DNA of 64,000 nt. Source: Citrus sinensis (taxonomy: Eukaryota > Streptophyta > Magnoliopsida > Sapindales > Rutaceae). The stretch lies in contig NC_068564.1 in NCBI RefSeq assembly GCF_022201045.2, positions 6,510,001-6,574,000 of the forward strand. The letters run 5' to 3'. A program made the position numbers and the translations under genes. Below are positions 23,668 to 33,338 of the stretch, in pieces (within the stretch, counting starts at the first letter, position 1; each line of letters begins with the position of its first letter). Under the pieces are notes generated by a model. That model worked only from the letters and a program-made list of their open reading frames with translations, searched no databases and was not told the DNA's origin.

Positions 23668-25234
23668 CTAGGGACGATCCTTAACATCATCGAAATTTGA
23701 AGGAGGAAACTCTATCACCGGAAGATCAACAAGACAGTTATTCCAGACTTCCTCAAAAAGAGATGATGTGTACTCATAGTCATGGAAGAACTGTTGATCG
23801 AGCATGACGTTGCTGCAATTAATCGTTTCCATTGGAGGCGCCGCAGAGCTAGTAGCGCCAAAATTAATGTTAGCCACATTGTTATTACTTTGCAATGGAG
23901 GAGCAGAGCTAGTGGCACCAAGATTAATGTTAGCCACGTTGTTATTGCTTTGCAATAGAGGAACAGAGCTACTAGCAGCATGATTGATGTTAGCCAAATT
24001 GTTGTTCCCTTGATGTAATGGAGGAGTTGCAGAACTTGTAGAACCATGAACATAAGGCACGTTGCTGTAGTTGTAGGTGGTTTGCATTAACAATGGAGGA
24101 ACAGAGCTACTAGCAGCATGATTGATGTTAGCCAAATTGTTGTTTCCTTGATGTAATGGAGGAGTTGCAGAACTTGTAGAACCATGAACGTAAGGCACGT
24201 TGCTGTAGTTGCAGGTGGTTTGCATTAACAATGGAGGAACAGAGCTACTAGCAGCATGATTGATGTTAGCCAAATTGTTGTTCCCTTGATGTAATGGAGG
24301 AGTTGCAGAACTTGTAGAACCATGAACATAAGGCACGTTGCTGTAGTTGTAGGTGGTTTGCATTAACAATGGAGGAGACTGGGAAATGCTTGAAGAAATA
24401 CTAGGGTTAGTGCTAGTGGCATCAGTGTTGATGCTTGTGGCTTCTCTGTTGTCTTTATCTGATTTCTTGTCCTTCAAATAGACCTTGCATAGCACCCAAT
24501 CATCCAACTGCATCCACATACATTGATCATTAATAGAATTGATAACTTAATAAACACCCAAGATTATCTACTTACGTACCTTCATGTCATGAGGAGCAGC
24601 CGTGCTTGAACGAGCAGGGCTCTTATGGTCAATTCTATATTCATGCATTATCCAATTAGTCTTTTTCGATTTTTTAGGGTATCCTTGATAATAGACTAAT
24701 GACTTTCTATATCCAATCGGATTTTCCTTCCGTCCGATAATATTATCAACTCCGGTAGCTTTCCAATATCCACGTCCGGCGGCTCGGTTGGGACGAGTTC
24801 CGTTCGGGTACTTTCGATCCCTTGGAGTGAAGAAGTACAATGTTTTCTCCTCTTGTTCTATGCGCATTTTTTCTCTGTATATAGCTGTTCATACACAAAT
24901 ATCAATCATGAAGTAGTTAACCATTTAGGAGTTTAGACAAATAATGCGACGTAAAATACTTATAATGCTAGATCCTCTCCTGACTAGAGCATTAAAAAAA
25001 GAAAAAAAAAATAACTCGGTAATGAAAGAAACGCGAACCTGATAAATCCTGAGGGCCATGGTTATAGAGATTAATATCCATAATCTTGTTGGGCGGCAAA
25101 GGTTTGTTCATGGCTTTGTTCTTCAAGTAATCAAGAACAAGCTCTTTATCAGTAGGGCAAAATCTATAACCTGGAGGAAACGAATTCAAGTACTTGAGCA
25201 TTGCCACTCGTTGCTGTTGCTCTACGCTCACCAT
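23668..25234 (-). CDS. NAC-domain transcription factor with repeat-expanded C-terminal tail
   Basis: Three exons on the minus strand: 25234-25039, 24872-24580 and 24507-23668, giving 442 aa. The NAC domain is spread over all three exons: [19 protein letters not shown] (subdomain A), [20 protein letters not shown] and GYWKATG (C), [18 protein letters not shown] (D), and [10 protein letters not shown] (E). These subdomains bind DNA and mediate dimerisation in the nucleus. The tail (the activation region in NAC proteins) holds three 46-residue repeats, then two shorter [16 protein letters not shown] units, and ends with an acidic/aromatic stretch ([15 protein letters not shown]). The exon 2 acceptor must be the second of two tandem AGs (CAGAG|AA), because the first gives an early stop. 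The target genes are unknown. Confidence 0.88.
23962..24375 (-). repeat. Three tandem 138-bp in-frame repeats in NAC exon 3
   Basis: Units at 24375-24238, 24237-24100 and 24099-23962 each encode 46 residues beginning PPLLMQTT and ending AASSSV. They differ from each other at only a few bases (for example TAC to TGC, which changes Tyr to Cys in the middle unit). Near identity in a fast-evolving tail suggests recent expansion by slippage or unequal exchange. The copy number could vary between alleles or be misassembled. Confidence 0.95.
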
Positions 25235-25295
25235 CCTTGGAAAGAACTAAAGAATTGAATAAGAATAATATATACATATATATTTGCAATTTTCA

Positions 25296-25388
25296 GAAGA
25301 CCGTACAGGGTATTCTTGTAATAATACCGTATACGGATAGTATTTTCCTACTTTTACGTTTTACAGTAGTCATAGGACTTCTCTCTTA
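25296..25388 (-). promoter_or_regulatory. Conserved upstream block of the NAC gene, with a palindrome
   Basis: About 90 bases upstream of the minus-strand NAC gene match the block 27401-27496 upstream of the decayed NAC copy. Shared words include AAGACCGTACAGG, GTATACGGATAGTATT and CTACTTTTACG. The first copy contains the 10-bp palindrome CCGTATACGG. The block is conserved because the two loci are duplicates; whether it is a regulatory site is inference. Confidence 0.5.
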
Positions 25389-26239
25389 ACACAAACTGTA
25401 CAAGCTTCCGAAAATATAGGGTATTTTTTTCTCAAAAATATAGGGTATGTATAAGGATTCGTCAATAAGAAAGTACGGAAAAGTTTTATTAACTAATAAT
25501 TTTTTTTTCCACCAAAATTTCGTTTATGTGGTGTCAAGTTTAACACTCTTGTAAAATTAAAGAAGCGTATAAACCTGTTCTTCACAAATTAAACCTGTTC
25601 CCACTTGGCCCTATCCTAATCCCGATTAATGGAGTTTTGTATCACGAGATTAAAAGATTGATTGAGATAGTGATTCTCGTATGGGGCTGCCTTGCATATA
25701 TTCTTATTTCTAAAGTGAAATACTCCAAATGTGTCACTTTTAATGCTTTAATTAAACTAATTTAGGTGGTGGGTATGTTTTTAAGTTCTAATTATGTACT
25801 CTTGCTACTTTCAACACCGATTCATATTTAATTAAATTTTATTGATATTACTATTAACAATAAATTCTTAAATTCCTAATAGTTTTTTAAAATACAAAAA
25901 TTAACTGAGCAATTAATTCATAACAGTAAGGATAAAAATTTACCTTTAATTTCGTGAACATTAACATGCAGTTGGGAGTGCATAATATAGAGAATCATAT
26001 TCTTATATATCTTTCAACATTCTTTATTCGAAAAAATAGGGTGTTAAGATTCCTAATTGATAACAAGACAAACGAAAACTAAAACTAAAACATAAATAAA
26101 ATAGTAATTAGAAATTTTAGGAGAATGGAACAAAATTATCTATTGTAACTAACAACATTATATCCTGAACTTGACAAGCTGAAAATATCTATTTCCTGAA
26201 AATGGAAAAATGAAAAACAGAAAAGATGAAGGGCCTCAG
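25389..26239. other. Spacer between NAC gene and NAC pseudogene
   Basis: AT-rich spacer without a recognisable gene. It would hold the distal promoter of the minus-strand NAC gene and the 3' flank of the decayed copy, which is also on the minus strand. Confidence 0.45.
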
Positions 26240-27165
26240 TTAGCTAGCCAACTTCTAGGGACGACCCTTAACGTCATCGAAATTTGGAGAAAGGAAAATC
26301 TATCACCGGAAGATCAAAAAGATAAGCCATATGATTGTTGATCGCTCATGATGTTGCTTTAAAATCCAAGATTCATGTTAGCGTTAGTATTTGTCAATTT
26401 TTTAGAGTATCCTTGATAATAGACAAGTGACCTTCTAAATCCAATCGGATTTTCCTTCCGTCCGATGATATTAACAACTCCGGTGCCCTTCCAGTATCCA
26501 CGTCCTGCAGCGCAGTTCGGACAATTTTTCTTGGGGTACTTTCGATCTGTTTGAAATGAGCTGGAATTGTGTTTGGATTCTAAGAAAGTGCAAGAAAAAT
26601 GAATTATGCTTTTATTGAAGAAACGATGGAATGGAAGGCATTACAATTGCATGTACATGTTGCTGTATTTATACCAACACATCATCACATATATGAATAA
26701 GATTCTAGATACTAATAGAAGCTTCTTGCTCATTACTAACAGCAACTAAGTTTGTTACGTTCTTGCTCAGCTGCATAATAGATTTTGCCATGTCAGCATG
26801 ACTAAACTTAATAAGCTGCTTGCTGCATCACCGAGCTTATCATGCTCTGCGCCCTGCACTCTCTGTATCAGCTACATCATCAGTACTCACTCTAACACGA
26901 TCCCTCGGAGTGAAGAACTACAACATTTTTTCTCCGCTCGTTCCATGCGCATTTTTGGTCTGTATATAGCTGTCCATACACAGATACTAATTAATCATAA
27001 AATAGTTAACTATTTAGGGTTTTCAACATCTTAAACCCTAGCACAAAAAAGCCACGTAAAATAGTTAAGATATTCACTTCGGAGCTTAGAAAAAAACGAA
27101 TTAACTTGATAATGAAGAAACGAAAAAAACGAATTCACTTGGTTGCAGTTGCTCCGTGTTCACCA
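26240..27165 (-). pseudogene. Decayed NAC copy, interrupted by a solo LTR
   Basis: Segments match the intact minus-strand NAC gene in the same order and orientation. They are the tail end (about 26250-26390, compare 23668-23830), the subdomain C/D region (about 26395-26547, compare 24660-24815), the exon 2 start (26898-26990, compare 24810-24910) and the first codons (ATG at 27165-27163, compare 25234). Most of exon 1, most of exon 3 and intron 2 are missing. A 350-bp LTR sits in exon 2. The copy cannot encode a NAC protein. It arose by tandem duplication, as the upstream block is also duplicated. Confidence 0.9.
26548..26897. mobile_element. Solo LTR, 350 bp, with 5-bp target-site duplication
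   Basis: The element starts TGTTTGAAATG and ends CTCTAACA, giving TGTT...AACA inverted ends. It is flanked by CGATC at 26543-26547 and 26898-26902. The intact NAC paralogue supplies the empty site, with a single CGATC within ACTTTCGATCC near 24806. The TG...CA ends and a 5-bp duplication define an LTR retrotransposon left as a solo LTR by recombination. The small size fits a Copia-type LTR, but no internal domain is present to prove it. Confidence 0.92.
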
Positions 27166-27191
27166 TCCTTGAAAACAAATAAAGAATAACA

Positions 27192-27197
27192 ACATAT

Positions 27198-27246
<49 letters not shown>
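27192..27246. repeat. (CATA)n(TA)n microsatellite
   Basis: CATACATA units run into a TATATATA tract, just upstream of the decayed NAC copy. The simple repeat produces a spurious open frame on the minus strand. Confidence 0.95.
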
Positions 27247-27752
27247 GGTAGATAAGAGAGAATAACGTCTCTAAAAAATAAATTGATAACGGTAGCTATT
27301 TTGTAGTAGTATACTAGCTTTAAGTTTTGAATTTGCATGCCTGCATGGTAAGACTTCCCATTCTACTAGGAAACTTATGTAGAAGATGTTTCGTAATTTT
27401 CGGAAGACCGTACAGGATATGCTCGTAATATTACTGTATACGGATAGTATTATTCTACTTTTACGGTTTATAGTAGTAATACTACTTCTTCCTTAAATTA
27501 TACGCTACCTACAGCTGCATCAGCTGCCTTTTGTTTATTATTAAATTAAGCTGGAGTTATCAAACAACTAATTATACACTCTCCCTTCTCTCTAGTTTTT
27601 TTTTCTTTCTATTTCTTTTCTTTATTTCAAGCAGCAAGAAAAAAACAAACAAACGAACATATATCCTGTATATAGTAAGCTTCATAGTACACTCTCTCAA
27701 ATATTTATTTTACCTCCCTCTTTAGGAAGTGTTATTTTCACACATTAATATA

Positions 27753-30068
27753 ATGAACAATTCAGTTTTGAAGTGTTCGAATTTTACAGTGCAAGATAAT
27801 GATGTTGATGACGACGAACAATGCTTCAATTTTCCACCAGGTTATCGATTTGTGCCAACATGCAAAGAGCTGGTGACTTATTACTTGAGGAACAAAATTT
27901 TAGAAAGGCCTTTGCCTCCCAGCAAGATTAGGGAAGCAAACATATACAAGCACAGCCCTACGGAACTCTCCGGTTTGTCTTCTTTAACTTATTCGTCTTT
28001 TAGTGTTTTGTTTCTAGGTGTATGAAAGAGTCCTAGGGTTTAACAACTGAAAACACCTAGTAATATGTGAAAATAATAATAATAAAAATTGATACTACAT
28101 TTACTTTGTGTATTCTTCACTGTCCATTGATATTGTTTATGTTGGTACTTGCATTAGTGGATGCGTTGTAATGCGACTTGTCATTTATAGATATTATTTT
28201 GCAGATTGTTGTGCAATCAGTTATGCATTAAAAGACAGTTAATGGGTCTTTATCAGAAAATAGTAATTGTCGGCAATTTTGGAATCGAACATATTTAACT
28301 TGCAACACATATATCATATTCCTTTTCATGTCAAGCATTAGCATTCTTTATTGTCAACTTAAACCCTAAACACGATAACAATGTTTGTTTGTGAGTTATT
28401 TTTAATTTTAAGTAAATTTATCATAGTTCTATAGTTAGGGTTTGTAGAAGTCAATTGGCTTAAGGATTCTTCAGAGCCTGGTACAATCATGCATGAAATT
28501 AACTAATTAATCGAGTGTTTCAAAGCCCAAATTAAATTTTTAGCCCCTTTTGCTAGAATTCGAAATGGGTGGTCGGAAGCAGCCTGGAAGCATCAAAACG
28601 TTTTATTTGATTGCATGACGAACTTATAATTACTTGTATCATTAGTTTCTTTTTTCCTGATTAAATAAATTGAGATCTTTGACAACAGAGAAATATGACA
28701 AAGAAGGATCGGGAGTAATGTATTTCTTTACTCCAAGAGATCGAAAGTACCCAGAAGGAGAACGTCCTAAACGATCAGTTGATGGTAATGGATTTTGGAA
28801 GGCTAGCGGAAAAGCTGAGGAAGTTGAAAATTTTGATATTCTGATTGCAAAGAAGAGATCACTAGTCTATTATCAAGGCTCATACAAGAAGCCAAAAAAG
28901 ACTGACTGGCTTATGCAAGAATTTTTTATGACTGGTAGCAGCAGTTCGAGTGCAAGAAAGGGGCGCCCTCATAATATGAAGGTAACTTTTAAGGATTGGA
29001 TTTTCTTATATATGCATGCTCTTAACGTGTATAGAAATTAGTGTAATGACATACTTATTTTATGGACATTATCCGACATCAGCCGAGAATTTTTATTGTA
29101 TTATAAGTATGTAAATCTTAGTTTAGACAACCTCATCAACTCTTTAGCTAGTTTTTTATCATGACTTAGGCCCATGGATTTGTATCCTAAGTGACATATA
29201 TTTGGTGATAGTTAACTTTTTGTATTGTTATAGATGAGATCACTTTATTGTAGGAGTAATGAATGAATGACACAAATCATGTGTCACATTATATTCGAAA
29301 TACAAACTTTTTATTCCAACTTTATAAACATACATGTCATTATTCTCCAAATAATGTAGCCCAAGATGTGTCATTCATTTATTTGTGTAGGGGAATTTTG
29401 TAAGTAATGTTGGTATACAAAGTCAACTATTACCAAATATTTGGCAATCATTGATTGGCGACTCTTAATTTGTCATAAGTTATTATTATTAATAACCCAT
29501 TTTATTTTTTGTGTAGCTGGACGATTGGGTTCTCTGCAAGGTGTATAAGAATAAGAAGCGGGATAAAGAAGAAGATGGTGGTCATCCTGTTGCTTTTCCC
29601 AATAGTTCTACGGTGGTCGGAGAAAGTTCTGAGCTGCCAATGATGCAAAAGCTGAATAGCAACGTGCCTGCTCAATCGCTTAATTTGCTTCATCGTTCTC
29701 AAGCAATGCATGCTATAAGCTCTCAAATGTCCACTTACAATAATGGGCAAAATGGCTTTCAGATGCCTGCTGCTATGCTTCATTCTCATGAAGTGCAAGC
29801 TACAAGCTCTCAAATGCCTACGTATTATAATGGGCAAAATTTTTTGCTTCTTAATGGAGGACATGAAGATACCCTATGGCAGCAAAATAATAGTCATCAT
29901 CATGTGGATTCCAAGACCAATAATCAGCCAGAAGGAATCGATATGATAAACAATGTGCCTAATGAAGACACATTTTGGTGTGGTTTCTTATCATCAGACA
30001 ATGGAGATTACTCTGAACCAATAGATTTTGGCGGGGTGCCAAATCTAGATTATATGAAATCATATTAG
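27753..30068 (+). CDS. NAC-domain transcription factor
   Basis: Three exons: 27753-27972, 28689-28981 and 29517-30068, giving 354 aa with all junctions in frame. The intron positions match those of the minus-strand NAC gene. Subdomains: FPPGYRFVPTCKELVTYYLR (A), then [19 protein letters not shown] (C), KRSLVYYQGSYKKPKKTDW (D) and [14 protein letters not shown] (E). Subdomain C reads GFWKASGKAEEVEN where most NACs have a YWKATGKD-like sequence, so its DNA-binding face is somewhat diverged. The tail contains a diverged duplication (SSQMSTYNNGQN and SSQMPTYYNGQN) and an acidic end (ENEDTFWCGF-like). The initiator chosen is the first ATG in frame (MNNSVLKC). It is the sister of the minus-strand gene and is transcribed away from the decayed copy. 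The biological role is not known. Confidence 0.87.
29197..29441. mobile_element. MITE-like inverted repeat in NAC intron 2
   Basis: About 245 bases with imperfect inverted arms: ATATTTGGTGATAGTTAAC on the left and its counterpart GTCAACTATTACCAAATAT on the right. Inner matches include GAATGAATGACACA against TGTGTCATTCATTTATT. It lies wholly within intron 2 (28982-29516). Target-site duplication is not clear. Confidence 0.65.
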
Positions 30069-31140
30069 TTTTGGATTAGGATTTTATAATCTGTTGTTTG
30101 TTGTTTTTGCTAAGGGGTAGTTTATTGGGGTTTGAGCTGTTAGTTAGGATGTTACTTGTATTATTGGTGGTGTTTTGTTGTCGAAGTTTAGGCTTTTGAT
30201 GAGTTATTTCCTTAGAAAACTACAATGGATTCAGATTTTTCTTCATTTAAATTTGAAATTTATTTTGGTTATTTTTATTTCTAAATATTTGCTGCCAGTG
30301 TCTAGATTATTTTCAAGTATGGATATAACTACAACATCTTTTGTACAAATTAGTGTACGTAGTATCACGATAAGTGGTTGAATGAAAATATTAAATGACT
30401 CGCGTGTTTTAATTTTATTATTATGTATTTCTATGTCATCTCAATTTATATAAGATTAATTTATACTGTAATATTAGGACAAATTGAAGATAATCTTTAA
30501 GTACACCGTCATAATTTTGTTAATGGTAGTTAATCATGGGGCTTATATTCTCGGTCTAGAAATTGTATTCCTGAAATTTTTCTAGCCGTAGGATGTTGGA
30601 TATTTACATCTGGACGAATTGATTATCATGAAAATCATCATGCATTAGTGAGTTCCTAACATAGAGTGCTGAAACATATAATTTATACTTTTAAAGCATT
30701 TTGTGAAGTCATTACATATAACTTTTTCGAGACTGGGTTATCTTTGTTATCGGAGCTCGGATTGTTTATCTTATTGAATCCAAACTCTTGGATTCAGAAA
30801 TATAACCTCCTTTAAAAAAATAAAAATAAAAACCAAGAATAATATAACTTAATAAATTAAGTTTTAAGAAACAATTTAAAATTGAAAGTTGAGGTCGAGG
30901 GACCATTAACACACCATGAATGAACGAAGCAATATAAACTTGTTGATTAAATCTTCTTTATGAATTTATGTCTAGATGAAAAACTAATAATAATTATAAT
31001 AATCTCTTTTTTAATCTATATACATTCTCTTTATATTTTGAAGGTAATTCATCTTTTTTTTAATTTATATAGAGTAATCTATGTATATTTTGAGGTAAAA
31101 TTCATTAATTGTGTGAGTCCTTATCTAACAAATCGATTCA
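30069..31140. other. 3' flank and intergenic DNA
   Basis: Presumed 3' UTR of the plus-strand NAC gene followed by AT-rich spacer. No gene, RNA or transposon end recognised. Confidence 0.45.
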
Positions 31141-31736
31141 TAATTGGGGGTGGGTTCTCTAATTAAACGCCTCGATAGAGCGGTGTGTAATGACGAATGG
31201 TTCGCTCATTTTACTGACCGTAGAGTGTTGCATCTACCGAAAGTCGCTTCTGATCATAGACCTGTGTTAGTTCGTTTCAATAGGGAGGAGAGGAATAAGT
31301 CGGGCAAGAGGCCTTTTCACTTCCTTGCAGCGTGGCTTACCTACAGTGGCTTCAGTGATCTTGTTGCTGAGACTTGGAACTCCGATGCTTCCTATATTCA
31401 AGCGGCTCGCCATTTCATTGAAAAAATCTCAATCTGGAATAAGGACCATTTTGGAAACATCTTTAGAAGAAAGCGTCGGATTTTGGCTCGTTTTGGGGTA
31501 TCCAAAAAGTGCTTGAAAGCCACTATTCTAGGAGCCTTATTCGTCTTGAGAAGCAATTGAAAAAGGAGCTTGAAGAAGTTTTGTCTCAAGAAGGAGAAAT
31601 CCTGTGGCTTCAGAATGTTTTAAAGACCCACCCGGTAAACAATGCAATGCTTATCGCTCAAAAACTGTTTGGGAGCAAACTGTCAACATGTGCTTGTAGC
31701 ACTAATCAAATTGTCATTTGGGGTGACTAGTACGCT
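31141..31736 (+). pseudogene. Truncated LINE (non-LTR retrotransposon) ORF2 fragment
   Basis: The first frame (31144-31560) includes RLDRAVCNDEWFAHF and SDHRPVLVRF, the C-terminal end of an L1-type endonuclease domain (the SDH motif). It continues into the linker before the reverse transcriptase. A frameshift near 31500-31515 moves the match to a second frame (31509-31730, RSLIRLEKQLKKELEEVLSQ). The reverse transcriptase is absent. The endonuclease N-terminus is missing too, so this is a dead internal fragment. Confidence 0.85.
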
Positions 31737-33338
31737 GTCGTACTAATTCTTTTTTTTTTTTTCCTTAACTTTTATGAACGTATTATAAAAATTTTATTGT
31801 GTGATTGGTAACAGACACATGGCGAAAACCAAAGTAGCAAACTATAATCCACCGGACCGAGGAAAGAACCGAACATGATGAAAATATGTTATGCCCGTCA
31901 TTTCCTCGTGCGTATCATGAATACGTTTAAATTAGATAAAGTTACAAAAGCAATCCAAGAAAAGTTAACAAAACAGTAGTTCCAGCTGTTTAACAAAGAC
32001 ATGTTTGGACATTTCATGGAATTGGGCAAATTTTCCTTTAGTGGTGTAATCATGCACAATGTGATGCATAGGCAAGTGGCCCATGAAAAATGCAACAAAG
32101 ATCAGTTGTGAATTAGTAATCATTTTATACACTTACAAATTCAAGAGTGATGCCTAGTTACGAGATTTTTTTATGATAAAAATGTCGTAGCCAAAAAAAT
32201 AAAAAACGGAGCATAGGTTACTTTTTAAGTATTTTGACAGTTTGTAACGTGAGTCTTAGACAAATTTGACTCAAAATTTGACGACTTGGACCTCTAAGCT
32301 ATGGGCAATACAGTTTAATTAGTATTAAAACCTACAACTATACGCTATGGGGAATACAGTTTAATTAGTATTAAAACCTACAACTATACAACTGCTATGG
32401 GGAAAAAGCCACCGCTGATGGGTGTTTGATAAATCAGTTCAGCAATTAAGCCATAAGCCAAAAGCCAAATGGGCCGTAATCACCCAATACTTTATTCAAG
32501 TGCATGTTTGTAATGCCAATTAGTTTGTAATGCCAATTAAGGAGCATTACATTACAAACATGCACATAAATAGAATATGTCAGCTTACCTTGCATTAGAA
32601 GCTGTGGGATCAGAGAAAATGGTCCACAACTTCATTGCATGATAACTTTTTTTTTTCTCCCCAGGATTGCAATAAGAAATTTGTTCAACTTTAAACCAAT
32701 CCATCAACCTTTCCCACATTAAATTCCATGATGATAACTGGCACTTTTAATGATAAGCACATTCAAAAATTAGGAACTCATGGTGGATGGTGCTGCTGAA
32801 AGCTATAATTATCCATGAAGCACTCTGTTTTGTAAAATTTGAAAGTGCAAACTTTCAAGATTGAAAACTCAATTTCCAAATGGAGAGCTAAAACATGTTT
32901 TTGAACTATAAGACCATAACGTTATTTAAAGATAATGTGTAATTTGATTGTCGATATTCATTTCTGACACAAACTTCAAAACCAGTAGCTTCAACATTAC
33001 AATTCTTCTTTTGCCTAATATGCAATATAAACTCCGAGTAATGCTTTCCAAGTCAAGCACCCTCATCATAATAACCAACCACCTATACTGATTATAACTT
33101 AAGTAGTTTACAAGCTTCCATTTCTCATTAACCTTTCAGCACAAAAGGGGCAGACAGATAATTGGAGAATGCTTACCAGCCTGAACCAACATGAATGGAC
33201 TGCCAATTTCTCCATAGAAGACAGTAGTTGGATTTTTACATCCAAGCCTCCACATCTTTCTATGAGGGATTCCTATTTTCAATGCTTCATCTGCTGGTGG
33301 TGGGTTCATGATTCGGAATATTTAGATGAGAGAGTCCA
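31737..33338. other. Intergenic DNA with a short tandem repeat and a hairpin
   Basis: No gene seen. Besides the 46-bp tandem repeat listed separately, a perfect 16-bp inverted repeat (GTGCATGTTTGTAATG at 32500-32515, complement at 32550-32565) flanks a tandem TTTGTAATGCCAATTA word. This could form a hairpin or be the core of a MITE. Confidence 0.6.
32298..32389. repeat. 46-bp tandem duplication
   Basis: Two copies starting GCTATGGG at 32298 and 32344 differ at a single base (GGGCAATAC against GGGGAATAC). A third GCTATGGGG start follows at about 32393. Confidence 0.95.

Noticed and set aside
31144..31730. A host endonuclease/phosphatase-like gene
   Set aside because: The SDHRPVLVRF and linker match L1-type ORF2; the fragment lacks both ends and has a frameshift, so it is a LINE relic.
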